Positions 16,117 to 24,833 of a stretch of 64,000 nucleotides of DNA are shown piece by piece (within the stretch, counting starts at the first letter, position 1; every line of letters starts with the position of its first letter). The translations under genes and the position numbers were made by a program. Location of the stretch: contig NZ_QGKU01000029.1 of NCBI RefSeq assembly GCF_003172915.1, positions 1 to 64,000 on the forward strand, read 5' to 3'. Under the pieces are notes generated by a model. That model had not been told where the DNA came from and searched no databases. It worked only from the letters and a program-made list of their open reading frames with translations. Source of the stretch: Meridianimarinicoccus roseus (GTDB taxonomy: Bacteria > Pseudomonadota > Alphaproteobacteria > Rhodobacterales > Rhodobacteraceae).

Positions 16117-17031
16117 ATGAGATCATCCAAGCAACGTTCGCGGTCCAAGACGAACCGCAACCGGTCGGTCGGCAATATCGTCAACCGCGTCTTCGACAGT
16201 TCCGGGCCCGAGGGCAAGGTACGCGGCACGCCGCAACAGATCATCGACAAGTACAACCAGCTTGCCCGTGATGCGCAGCTTGGCAATGACCGCGTCGCCA
16301 CTGAGAATTTTCAGCAGCACGCCGAACACTATACCCGGATGCTGAGCGAGGCGCAGCGCGAAGCTGACGCCCGCCGGGAGCAGCAGGAAGCCCAGCAGGG
16401 CGGCGGTCAGAACAACCAGAACAACCAGAACACCCAGAGCGGTGGCAACCAGAACGGCGACCGGAACAACGGTGGGCAGGGCGGCGACCGAAGCGACCGG
16501 AATGATCGCAACGGCGGTCAGAATGACCGCAGCGATCGCAATGACCGTGGCGACAGGGGCCGCGACGACGGGCGGGATCCGCGCGACAGCCGTGGCGACC
16601 CGCGCGACCGCGCGCCGCAGCAGGAACAGCAGGGCGAATCGCAGCCGCAGCACGCCACCGATGCCGCCGCACAGGACGTCCCGCAGCAGCAGGCGGGCCA
16701 GCCCACCGCCGAAGCGCAGGGCGACGCGCCCGCCGCGCCCCGGCGTCGGGCCTCGCGCGCGCGTGCCGCCACTCAGGATGTGCTCGATCTGTCCGGTGCG
16801 GACAACGCGGATGCTGGCGATACAGGTCTCGTGGACACGCCCGAGGACAAGGCAGGCGACACCGCTGAAAAGCCCAAGCGCAAGCCGCGCGCACCGCGCA
16901 AACCGCGTGCACCCAAGGCCGCGACCCCGACCGCGGCGGACGGAATCGATGGGGGCACCGACGGCGGCAACGGCAGCTCGGACACGGGCGGCTCCGGCAG
17001 CGACAACACCCCCTCGCAGGCGGCGGAGTAA
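16117..17031 (+). CDS. DUF4167 protein with long disordered low-complexity tail
   Basis: This 304-residue protein is common in alphaproteobacteria. Residues 1-85 form the conserved, basic DUF4167 domain (MRSSKQRSRSKTNRNRSVGN, then GPEGKVRGTPQQIIDKY and HAEHYTRMLSEA). The remaining two thirds has almost no hydrophobic residues: first an Asn/Gln/Gly stretch, then Asp-Arg repeats (16480-16620), then Ala/Gln, then a Lys/Pro/Arg segment (KPRAPRKPRAPKA). Such composition suggests nucleic-acid binding or condensate formation, but the function is not established. The DNA repeats here reflect codon repetition, not a CRISPR array. The 198 bases upstream hold no gene. Confidence 0.85.
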   Translation: MRSSKQRSRSKTNRNRSVGNIVNRVFDSSGPEGKVRGTPQQIIDKYNQLARDAQLGNDRVATENFQQHAEHYTRMLSEAQREADARREQQEAQQGGGQNNQNNQNTQSGGNQNGDRNNGGQGGDRSDRNDRNGGQNDRSDRNDRGDRGRDDGRDPRDSRGDPRDRAPQQEQQGESQPQHATDAAAQDVPQQQAGQPTAEAQGDAPAAPRRRASRARAATQDVLDLSGADNADAGDTGLVDTPEDKAGDTAEKPKRKPRAPRKPRAPKAATPTAADGIDGGTDGGNGSSDTGGSGSDNTPSQAAE

Positions 17032-17059
17032 CCCGCCGCTCTCTTTCCTTTCCGCCATG

Positions 17060-17082
17060 GCCCGTCAAACGTTTTGGCGGGC
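17060..17082. terminator. Bidirectional hairpin between DUF4167 gene and rsmA
   Basis: GCCCGTCAAA-cgt-TTTGGCGGGC forms a 10-pair stem (one G-T wobble) with a three-base loop. It lies between two convergent genes, so it can end transcripts from both sides, although no long U-tract follows. Confidence 0.6.
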
Positions 17083-17175
17083 ACGCTGCTGCGCTGACGG
17101 CGCGGCACGCTGTTCGCCTCTCCTTGTGTGGTTTAGTGCAATCGGCGCGCATGGCCGTCTTCGGGCGCGGCGCCC

Positions 17176-18018
17176 TCAGCTATTGGCACAGGCCCGCGCC
17201 AGCGCGCACCAGCGTTCCAATTCGATTTCTTCCGCCCGTGCGGTGGGCGGGATGCCGACTGCGGTCAGCAGGTCCTCCATATCGCCAGCCAGACCGCGCA
17301 GCGAGGCGCGCAGCATCTTGCGGCGCTGGTTGAATCCGGCCGCCACCAGTCGCGACAGCACGGCGGGATCGGCTGGAAAACGGGGGCTGGGCAAGGCGGT
17401 GAGGTGCACCACGGCGCTGCTGACCTTCGGCGGCGGCGTGAAGGCTTGCGGCGGCAGATCCAGCACGATGCGCGCGTCGCTGCGCCACTGCGCGAGGATC
17501 GCAAGACGCCCGTAGGCCTTGCTGCCCGGCTGCGCGACGATTCGCTGCGCGACCTCGCGCTGGAACATCAGTGTCAGGCTTTCCCAGAACGGCGGCCAGT
17601 CTCGCGGCGTCAGCCAGCGCACCAGAAGCTCGGTGCCGATGTTGTAGGGCAGGTTCGCGGCGACGCGGATTGGCGGGGTCAGCCGGTCCAGCGGGTCTAT
17701 GGCCAGCGCGTCGCCTTCCACGATCTCCAGCCGCCCGGGATAGGCTTCCGCGATCTGGGCCAGTGCCGGAATGCAGCGCGCGTCCTTCTCCACCGCCAGC
17801 ACGCGGCGCGCGCCTTCGGCCAGCAGGCCGCGGGTCAGCCCGCCGGGGCCGGGGCCTATCTCCAGCACGTCGCAGGCCGCAAGGTCGCCTGCCGCACGCG
17901 CGATCCGCGCGGTCAGGTTAAGGTCCAGCAGGAAATTCTGGCCAAGCGCCTTGCGCGCGCTCAGCCCGTGTTCGGCGATGACCGCGCGCAGCGGGGGAAG
18001 AGCGTCGATGGCGGCCAT
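17176..18018 (-). CDS. rsmA: 16S rRNA dimethyladenosine transferase (KsgA/RsmA)
   Basis: This 280-residue SAM-dependent enzyme dimethylates two adjacent adenines in the 3'-terminal hairpin of 16S rRNA, a late ribosome-assembly step. It shows the N-terminal [10 protein letters not shown] (23-32), the SAM loop [12 protein letters not shown] (51-62) and the catalytic NLPYNIG (122-128). It is the last gene of the minus-strand lptF-lptG-lptD-surA-pdxA-rsmA run, the classic surA-pdxA-rsmA order of Proteobacteria, 40 bases after pdxA. Confidence 0.96.
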   Translation of the reverse strand: MAAIDALPPLRAVIAEHGLSARKALGQNFLLDLNLTARIARAAGDLAACDVLEIGPGPGGLTRGLLAEGARRVLAVEKDARCIPALAQIAEAYPGRLEIVEGDALAIDPLDRLTPPIRVAANLPYNIGTELLVRWLTPRDWPPFWESLTLMFQREVAQRIVAQPGSKAYGRLAILAQWRSDARIVLDLPPQAFTPPPKVSSAVVHLTALPSPRFPADPAVLSRLVAAGFNQRRKMLRASLRGLAGDMEDLLTAVGIPPTARAEEIELERWCALARACANS

Positions 18019-18058
18019 GGGCTCCTACGGGACTCCTACAAGTCTCCTACACGATATC

Positions 18059-19048
18059 CTAAAGCGCGGCGCGGGCCGTGGCGGCACGCGCCGCGGCCAT
18101 CTGCTGCGCAAGGTCCAGCGCTGCGATCAGGCTGGCCGGGTCTGCCCGGCCCGTGCCCGCGATGTCGAAGGCGGTGCCGTGATCAGGTGATGTGCGTACG
18201 AAAGGCAGGCCCAGCGTGACGTTCACGCCGCCGGAAAAGTCCAGTGTCTTGATCGGGATAAGCGCCTGGTCATGGTACATGCAGATGGCCGCATCATAGC
18301 GTGCGCGCGCCGCGTCATGGAACAGCGTGTCCGCCGAATGCGGCCCGCTGATCGCCATGCCCTCGGCGCGCAGGGCCTCTATCACCGGGCGGATCAGCGT
18401 GATTTCCTCGCGGCCCATGGCACCGCCCTCTCCCGCGTGGGGGTTCAGCCCCGCCACCGCAAGTCGCGGATTTTGCAAGCCGAAATCGCGCCGCAGCCCG
18501 GCATGGGTGATCCGCAGCGTGGCTGTCAGACCGTCAGCCGTCAGCGCCTGCGGCACCTGCGACAACGCGATGTGGATCGTGGCCGGTACCACCCGAAGCT
18601 CGGGGCAGGCCAGCATCATGACCACGCGGTCGACGCCCGCCAGCGCGGCGAGGTATTCGGTATGGCCGGGATGGACGAAACCGGCCCCGTCCTTCAGCGC
18701 TTTCTTGTGAATCGGTCCGGTGCACACCGCGCCCGCGGCGCCGGATTGCGCAAGGTCCACCGCCCGCGCGATCGCCGAGATGACGTGCGCGGCATGGGCC
18801 GGGTCGGGCGTGCCCGGCGCGGCGGGGCCGCCGAAATCATGCACGAGCACCGGGAGCGCCCGGCCCGCGACCGAAAGCGCCTCGTGCGGCGCGGAGATCT
18901 CGGCCACAGGGGTGCCCTGCGGCAGGTGCGACGGATCACCGATCCACGCGAAGGGCAGGGCCGAGCCACGTGCCTCCCAGGCCTTGGCGGCAAGTTCGGG
19001 CCCGACGCCCGCGGGCTCCCCACAGGTCAGGACGATCGGCGCGGTCAC
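18059..19048 (-). CDS. pdxA: 4-hydroxythreonine-4-phosphate dehydrogenase
   Basis: This 329-residue NAD-dependent enzyme of the DXP-dependent pyridoxal phosphate pathway oxidises 4-phosphohydroxy-L-threonine. The start APIVLTCGEPAGVGPELAAKA is diagnostic. Metal-ligand histidines are seen in GFVHPGHTEYLA and in YHDQALIPIK, and substrate contacts in NPHAGEGG. It begins with GTG at 19048, whose GTGA overlaps the surA stop codon, so it is coupled to surA. Confidence 0.95.
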   Translation of the reverse strand: MTAPIVLTCGEPAGVGPELAAKAWEARGSALPFAWIGDPSHLPQGTPVAEISAPHEALSVAGRALPVLVHDFGGPAAPGTPDPAHAAHVISAIARAVDLAQSGAAGAVCTGPIHKKALKDGAGFVHPGHTEYLAALAGVDRVVMMLACPELRVVPATIHIALSQVPQALTADGLTATLRITHAGLRRDFGLQNPRLAVAGLNPHAGEGGAMGREEITLIRPVIEALRAEGMAISGPHSADTLFHDAARARYDAAICMYHDQALIPIKTLDFSGGVNVTLGLPFVRTSPDHGTAFDIAGTGRADPASLIAALDLAQQMAAARAATARAAL

Positions 19049-20277
19049 TGGCGCGTCTCGATGAAGGCGGCGGCGCGCAGTTCGGCCAAATACGCCTCGC
19101 CGAAGGCTTCGAGACGGCGGATGAATAGCTGCTGGCGAACCTCTTCGCGGCTAAGGTCCTCTTCGCGGATCTCGGCCCGCTCGCATAGCATCACGATGCC
19201 GCCGCCAGCCCCTGCGACGCGCGGCGGAAGCACCGCCAACTCGCCCGGATCGAGCCGGTCGAGCACCGGGGCAAGTCCGCCGGGCAGGGCGCTGCGCGCT
19301 TCGGACAGGCGTTGCAACCGGTCCTCGCCCGCGCCCTTGAACACGCCGAACAGGTCGTCACAGCGGTCCGTTTCGGCCCGCAGGCGCGTGGCCTCGGCGC
19401 CTAGGTCGGTGCCCGCGGGAAAGCGCAGCATCGCGTAGTCGAGCGTCACCTGCCCGGCAAGCGGCGGGCGCCGGTCTTCAAGCGCGCGCAGTTGGAACAG
19501 CGCCAGCCCGCCCTGCACAGGGATCGGCTGGGTCACGTCGCCCGGTTGCAGCGTCAGCAGGATCGGCGCGATCTGCGGCGGAAGGTCTGAGAGCGGCAGC
19601 CAGTCGAGTCGCCCGCCATCGGTGCGCGATGGCGCGACCGAAAAGCGCCGTGCGGCAGCGGAAAAGGCGTCGAAGCCGCGGATCTCGGTAAGCGCAGCGG
19701 CGCGTTCGCGGGTCGCGGCCGCCACCTCGGCACTGATCGGCAGGATGATTTCCGACAGCAGCACGCGGGTGCTGCCGCCCTCGGTGCCAAGCGCCATGGC
19801 GCGGTCAAGCTCAGCATCCGACGGACGGGCGCGCGCGGTGAAGCGTTCGCGCACCACGTCGCCCCACAGCAGCAGCGTGCGCACATAGTCGCGCACGGTT
19901 TCGGGTTCGATCCCGACTTCGCTGACGGCAATCAGGAATTCCTCTCCGGTGAGGTTTGCGCGCGAGGCGAAATCCTCCAGCCCGAAGGAGATGTCCTCTT
20001 CAGTGGGTACGATCCCGGCATTGCGCGCCGCTTCCTGCTTGAGCCGGTCGTCGATCAGCGATTGCAGCGCGCTTTCCTCGGTCACGTTGGGACGGCGCAT
20101 GACCTGGAACAGCCGTGCGCGCTGGATCACCTCGAACCGGGTCACGACGCTGTCGTTGACCTGCGCCACGGTGGCAAACAGGTTCTGCGCCATCGCGGGC
20201 TGCGCCGCCGGCCACAGCGCCAGCATCAGTGCAAGGACCGGCACGATCAGGGCGGAGAGGCGGATTAAGGGGCTCAT
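19045..20277 (-). CDS. surA: SurA-type periplasmic peptidyl-prolyl isomerase/chaperone
   Basis: This 410-residue exported protein has a signal peptide (residues 1-30, cleavage at AMA/Q). The SurA N-terminal chaperone domain follows: FATVAQVNDSVVTRFEVIQRARL, then ALQSLIDDRLKQEAARN. A parvulin-like region lies around 165-275. SurA escorts unfolded outer-membrane proteins, including LptD, which is encoded just upstream. The operon position between lptD and pdxA supports the name. The alphaproteobacterial form is divergent and its isomerase activity may be weak. Confidence 0.88.
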   Translation of the reverse strand: MSPLIRLSALIVPVLALMLALWPAAQPAMAQNLFATVAQVNDSVVTRFEVIQRARLFQVMRRPNVTEESALQSLIDDRLKQEAARNAGIVPTEEDISFGLEDFASRANLTGEEFLIAVSEVGIEPETVRDYVRTLLLWGDVVRERFTARARPSDAELDRAMALGTEGGSTRVLLSEIILPISAEVAAATRERAAALTEIRGFDAFSAAARRFSVAPSRTDGGRLDWLPLSDLPPQIAPILLTLQPGDVTQPIPVQGGLALFQLRALEDRRPPLAGQVTLDYAMLRFPAGTDLGAEATRLRAETDRCDDLFGVFKGAGEDRLQRLSEARSALPGGLAPVLDRLDPGELAVLPPRVAGAGGGIVMLCERAEIREEDLSREEVRQQLFIRRLEAFGEAYLAELRAAAFIETRQ

Positions 20278-20283
20278 GCGTCC

Positions 20284-22491
20284 TCAGTTCTTGCAGCGGC
20301 CCGGGGTCGCGGCCCGGCCCTGTGTTCCGAAGCCTGCCAGTTCGACGGACAGGCCGTAGGTCGTGGTTGCGTCCACGTCACTTGTCGCTCTAAACCGCCG
20401 CGCCACGGAAAGATCAACCCTGATGCATTCATTCTGGTACGCGACGCCAAGTCCGGAATAGTTCGTCCGCCCGACGGTGAAGTCGCGCCGCAACTCGCCG
20501 CGGGCGGACCATGACCGGGTGACGGGCACGCTGGCGGACGCCGCGAGTTCGGACACGTCGTCGTTCAGTTCGGCGGCGGTATCGGCGGCCTGCCAGATGT
20601 AGTTCGAGGTCAGCAGCGACCCGAATGGGCCGCGCAGGAAGAGCCGCGCCTCGTAGAGCGACAGATCGAGATCGTCGTCCAGAAGGGCCAGTGTCCGGAA
20701 ATTGAGGGTGTCGGTGATGTCGAGGTCGATCTGCGCGAGCCAATCCGACTCGGCCCCCGACAGGCCGGACTCCTGCGAGAACTGGCCGCGACCGGATTGC
20801 CGGTAGACGCGCCCGCCGGTCAGCCGTATCGCCACGCCCTTTGGATCCACGATGCTCCAACGCAGGGCGACATTGGCGCGGGTGCCGGTTTCGGTACGGT
20901 CGAGGCCTGGGAAACGGTTGAAGGCGAACAGGTTGCCGGTGTCCAGCGCGACCTGCGTGCTGTCGTCATTGGCGGTGTCGATCCCGGTGTCGGCGCTGTG
21001 GGCCACTTGCAGCACGGGTTCCAGCAACTGGTGCCCGCCATCCGCCGAGGGCCGGATCAGCGGCCAGGACAGCGTTACCGCGCCCTGCGGCCAAAGCCCG
21101 GCCTGCGTGCTTTCGAAGCGGCTGTCATCGGTGATCTGCTTCAGATCGGCGGTCAGTTCCGCCCGTGCGCTGAACCGCAAGCCGCCCGGCCCGGTCCAGC
21201 GCTGCCGCCACCCTGCGCGCCCTCGGATCTGGGCCATGTCGCGCCCGACGATGTCCTCGGTCGACTCGCGCTGGTGGAAATGGCCGATCAGGTCCAGATC
21301 GACCCAGCCACCCGGCCCCGGCGCCTGCACCCGCCGGTTCCAGCGCGCGTCGCCGACAAGCGTCGGTTCATCATCGTCGTCCCGGTCCGCGCGCAGCGAA
21401 TTGTAGAAGGTCAGCGCCCCTTCGATCCTTTCGCCGCTCCGCACCCGGCTGAGCGCAACACTGCTGTCCAGCCTGTCCTTGTCAGAATAGTCGTAGTCGC
21501 GCAGGTAGGGCTTGTCCGACGTCGTCTCAAGATTGAAGGTGAATGTGAAGTCGCGCGGAATGGCGAAGCTTCCGTTTACGAAAAGATAGCCCCGGTTGCT
21601 GCCCGGCTCAAGCGTGTCGCGCGACACCGCCCCTTCGGCGAGGATGTCGCCATTGACGAAGGCGCGGCGGAACCGGCCTTCCAGTGTGCGACTCTGGTTC
21701 TCGGTGATGTAGGGCGTAAGCGTCACGTCGGCATGATCGCCCAGCGGGATGAAGTAGGGCAGTTTCACCCCGGTCCCAAGTTCGGTTGTGTTGCGCACGC
21801 TGGGCGCTAGGAAGCCGCGCACCCGCGGATCGGTGCCGTCGGGCACGCGCAGGGCAGGCAGGTAGAACACTGGAACACCCGCGATGCGGAACCGCGCGTT
21901 GTAGAAATAGACTTGCCCCGCGTCCTGGTCGTGGATCACCCGGCTGGCCCGGATTTCCCAAAGCGGGGTTTCGCCGGTCTCGCAGACCTTGCAGCTGGAG
22001 GCCGCAACCTGCCGCAGGTCGTTGAACCGGTCCTGCCGCCGCGCCATTTCGGCCCCCGCGACCTGCAGGCGCCCATCCAGAACCAGCCGCGCGCCGCGCA
22101 GAATGCCTTCGGTCAACTCACTGTCCAGTTCGGCTTGGTCGGCAAGCACGATCGTGCCGTCGGCATCGCGCAATTCGATCGGGCCGCCGATCTGGACGCG
22201 GTCCGCGGCGCGGTCATAGGTCACCGACTGCGCCCTCAGACGGGTCCCGCGGGAGAACACCTCCACGTTGCCGGTCGCGACCAGCCGTTCGTTGCCGTCG
22301 ATGCGGACCACGTCGGCGACGATGGCGGTGACCTCCTGCGGTCCGGCGGTGGCGGCTGTGTCTTGCGCACGGGCAGGCATAACGGCGAGCGCGGCCAGCG
22401 CCAGCACCAAGAGTAGCATAGCGGCCGCAGCAGCGCCGCCGCGATGGCCCGCCCGCGTGCGGGAGGTGGACAGAGGCGCGCGGTGCGTCAT
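20284..22491 (-). CDS. lptD: LPS-assembly outer-membrane protein LptD
   Basis: This is the 735-residue outer-membrane translocon that inserts lipopolysaccharide into the outer leaflet together with LptE. After a signal peptide ending PARAQ, an N-terminal OstA/LptA-like beta-taco domain is seen (VTAIVADVVRIDGNERLVAT to about 160), followed by a large C-terminal beta-barrel (PF04453 type). Cysteines in SSCKVCETG (about 165-172) and near the end (NECIRV, GRCKN) suit the known LptD disulfides. The ATG at 22491 overlaps the lptG stop by 4 bases. Confidence 0.93.
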   Translation of the reverse strand: MTHRAPLSTSRTRAGHRGGAAAAAMLLLVLALAALAVMPARAQDTAATAGPQEVTAIVADVVRIDGNERLVATGNVEVFSRGTRLRAQSVTYDRAADRVQIGGPIELRDADGTIVLADQAELDSELTEGILRGARLVLDGRLQVAGAEMARRQDRFNDLRQVAASSCKVCETGETPLWEIRASRVIHDQDAGQVYFYNARFRIAGVPVFYLPALRVPDGTDPRVRGFLAPSVRNTTELGTGVKLPYFIPLGDHADVTLTPYITENQSRTLEGRFRRAFVNGDILAEGAVSRDTLEPGSNRGYLFVNGSFAIPRDFTFTFNLETTSDKPYLRDYDYSDKDRLDSSVALSRVRSGERIEGALTFYNSLRADRDDDDEPTLVGDARWNRRVQAPGPGGWVDLDLIGHFHQRESTEDIVGRDMAQIRGRAGWRQRWTGPGGLRFSARAELTADLKQITDDSRFESTQAGLWPQGAVTLSWPLIRPSADGGHQLLEPVLQVAHSADTGIDTANDDSTQVALDTGNLFAFNRFPGLDRTETGTRANVALRWSIVDPKGVAIRLTGGRVYRQSGRGQFSQESGLSGAESDWLAQIDLDITDTLNFRTLALLDDDLDLSLYEARLFLRGPFGSLLTSNYIWQAADTAAELNDDVSELAASASVPVTRSWSARGELRRDFTVGRTNYSGLGVAYQNECIRVDLSVARRFRATSDVDATTTYGLSVELAGFGTQGRAATPGRCKN

Positions 22492-23582
22492 CCGTCCTCG
22501 AAATGCAGCAGCAGGCCGAGCGCGATCAGGATCGCGGCCGATGGTGGGGCCCAGATCGCCAGCCCGACAGGGATCTGGCCGCTGTCGCCCATCACCTGGG
22601 CGAGATTGGCGGTGAAATAGACCCCGAACCCAGACAGCACGGCGAACAGCACCATCAGCCCGGTGCGCCCAAGCCGGGTATGCCGCAGCGTGAACACCGC
22701 GCCCATCAACACCATCGCGACGAAGGTCAGCGGCTTGGCCAATTCGGCCTGAAACCACACCCGGTGGCTGCGGGCCGAAAAACCTGCGTTCTCCAGCTTG
22801 GCGATGAAGTCCGGCAGATCCCAGATCGGGATCGCGGAAGGCGTGCCGAAACTGTCGCGAATCTGGTCGCGGGTCAGGTCGGTTGCGACGAAGCTTGTGG
22901 CTTCGGCGGTCGCGGTGGCCTCCGGGTTCAGGCCCGTGGTGAAATCCCAGCGCTTGGCGTTGCGTACGATCCACGCGCCGTCCGACAGAACCGCTTCGTC
23001 CGCATCGAGCCGGTAGAGCGGCACATCGCTGCGGTCGAAGCCGAAGAAGGTGACGCCGAACAGTTGCGTGCCGTCTAGATTGGCGCTTTCGGCGTGGATC
23101 GCGGTCTGCCGTTCGGCGCTGCCTTGCCGCAGCCAGAGTCCTTCGCGGCTCACCGACACGATGCGTTCAGATCCGCGCAAGCGATTCTCTTCGGCGCGGT
23201 ATTCCTTGGACAGGGCCGCGACCAGCGGGTTGCCGATCGCCACGAAGCCGGTGCCGAGCAGCAATGCGGCCAGCACCGGCGCGGCGAGGCTGCGCAGCGC
23301 TGAGCGCCCGGTGGCGCGTGTCACGACAAGCTCGCTTGTGCGGGCAAGGCCGATGAACATGGCGATGGCGGCCAGCAGCACCACCAGTGCGAGGATCTGG
23401 TACAGCACTTCCGGCAGGTGCAACAACGCCATGTAGGCGAGGTATCCGAAGCCCACGCTGCCGCTGTCAAAACGCCGGATGTGTTCGAGAAGCTCCACCA
23501 GCCACATGAACACGGTGAAGCCGCCGATCAGCGCCAGAAACGTCGTCAGGAATTTGCGCGCGAAGTAAAGGTGCAGGGTCAT
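22488..23582 (-). CDS. lptG: LPS export ABC transporter permease LptG
   Basis: This 364-residue inner-membrane permease of the YjgP/YjgQ family pairs with LptF and ATPase LptB to extract lipopolysaccharide from the inner membrane. The start MTLHLYFARKFLTTFLALIG gives the first helix. Three more N-terminal helices, a periplasmic beta-jellyroll (about 125-270) and C-terminal helices ending in GLLLHFEDG follow. It overlaps lptF upstream and lptD downstream by 4 bases each, which implies strict co-translation of the export machinery. Confidence 0.94.
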   Translation of the reverse strand: MTLHLYFARKFLTTFLALIGGFTVFMWLVELLEHIRRFDSGSVGFGYLAYMALLHLPEVLYQILALVVLLAAIAMFIGLARTSELVVTRATGRSALRSLAAPVLAALLLGTGFVAIGNPLVAALSKEYRAEENRLRGSERIVSVSREGLWLRQGSAERQTAIHAESANLDGTQLFGVTFFGFDRSDVPLYRLDADEAVLSDGAWIVRNAKRWDFTTGLNPEATATAEATSFVATDLTRDQIRDSFGTPSAIPIWDLPDFIAKLENAGFSARSHRVWFQAELAKPLTFVAMVLMGAVFTLRHTRLGRTGLMVLFAVLSGFGVYFTANLAQVMGDSGQIPVGLAIWAPPSAAILIALGLLLHFEDG

Positions 23583-24703
23583 GCGGCCTGCCTTCGATGG
23601 ATCCAAGCGCCGAAGCTGCCATTGCCCAGCCACAGCAGCAGCAGGTTCAGCAGAAGCGCGAAGGCACTGGACAGGTAGACCGCCGGCCAGTTCGCCGGGT
23701 CTTCGCGCGCCACGTCAATGGCGGCGTTGTCGGTCAGCTTGACAACCACCACCAGCAGCACCGCCAGAAGGATCTGCCGCCACAGCCCGAACCGGCTGAA
23801 CCCGCCCAGCATCAATGCCGAGAAGCCGACCAGCACCGCGCCGACCGACAGCAGCGCCTCGGTCACGCGCAGATGCGCCTCGCGGAACAGGTAGTCCTCG
23901 CTGCGCCCGCTGCGTTCCACGATCTCGGGCGTCGGGCTGAGCAGCGAAAGGGTCGGCAGCGCGCGGTAGTCCAGCCGCCGCTGGGCGGGCGCGCTGACCA
24001 GCGTGCCGATCGACACCGTGAAACTGTCGTAGACGGTGGTGGCCAGCCGCCCGGTCCGCGTGTCGATGGTCTGCGCCATGCCGTCGAACATCACCAGCCG
24101 CGGGCCTTCGTCATGGCGCACCAGAAGCGCGCGGTGGGCGGAATAGGTCGTCTCGCGGATGCCCTCGCGGCGGTCGGTCACCAGCAGCCCTTCCAGCGTG
24201 CCATCGGAGGCGATGTCGCGAACGTAGACCGTCACGCCGTCCGTCGGGCTTTGGAAGGTGCCGGGGACCAGCAGCCGGGCCGAGATCGCCTCGGCCAGTT
24301 CGGCCTCGATCCGGCTCATCTGCTGGAAGCTGAGCGGCACCACAAGATGCCCCAGTGCCAGCATCAGCCCGGCCAGCAGCATTCCGAAGACGGCGAATGG
24401 CCGTGCAAGCCGGAAGGCGCTGTAGCCGGTGGCCTGCACCACGACCAGTTCGCTGTCGGCATGCAGCCGGTTCGTGGTGTAGGCGGCGGCGACGAAGCCC
24501 GCGACGGGCAGCACGATCGTCATGATCGCCGGGATGCTGAGTACGGTCAGTTCCAGCACCATGCCGCCGGATTGTCCTTCGGACAAGTAGCGGTCCAATA
24601 GGATCACCGCGCGGTTGACCCAGTAGATCCCGACCAGCACCAGCGCGAAGAAGCCGAAAACGCGTATCAGGTGCGACAGGATATATCTGTCAAACCGCCC
24701 CAA
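23579..24703 (-). CDS. lptF: LPS export ABC transporter permease LptF
   Basis: This 374-residue YjgP/YjgQ-family permease is the partner of LptG. The start was placed at TTG 24703 (LGRFDRYILSHLIRVFG). This residue pattern is the family N-terminus, AGGAG sits six bases upstream of the TTG, and the frame further upstream reads through the pepA promoter region as non-homologous Ser/Arg-rich sequence. Helices lie at about 12-32, 55-80 and in the C-terminal third, with the periplasmic domain between. It is the first gene of the minus-strand operon that ends with rsmA. Confidence 0.92.
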   Translation of the reverse strand: MGRFDRYILSHLIRVFGFFALVLVGIYWVNRAVILLDRYLSEGQSGGMVLELTVLSIPAIMTIVLPVAGFVAAAYTTNRLHADSELVVVQATGYSAFRLARPFAVFGMLLAGLMLALGHLVVPLSFQQMSRIEAELAEAISARLLVPGTFQSPTDGVTVYVRDIASDGTLEGLLVTDRREGIRETTYSAHRALLVRHDEGPRLVMFDGMAQTIDTRTGRLATTVYDSFTVSIGTLVSAPAQRRLDYRALPTLSLLSPTPEIVERSGRSEDYLFREAHLRVTEALLSVGAVLVGFSALMLGGFSRFGLWRQILLAVLLVVVVKLTDNAAIDVAREDPANWPAVYLSSAFALLLNLLLLWLGNGSFGAWIHRRQAA

Positions 24704-24833
24704 GCCCTGCTCCTGTCTGCCACTGCCTTTTCTTACGGTCTTAGCCGATCCTGCGCCGATGGAAAACGGGTTCTGGTCAACCTGCCGAAGGGCCACTAGG
24801 TAGAAAGCGTTCATAATTTGCGAAAGGCCCGCC

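Noticed and set aside
16396-16620. Short repeated units that could suggest a CRISPR or minisatellite
   Set aside because: The repeats are in-frame codons for Asn/Gln and Asp/Arg within the DUF4167 protein; unit lengths vary and there are no spacers.
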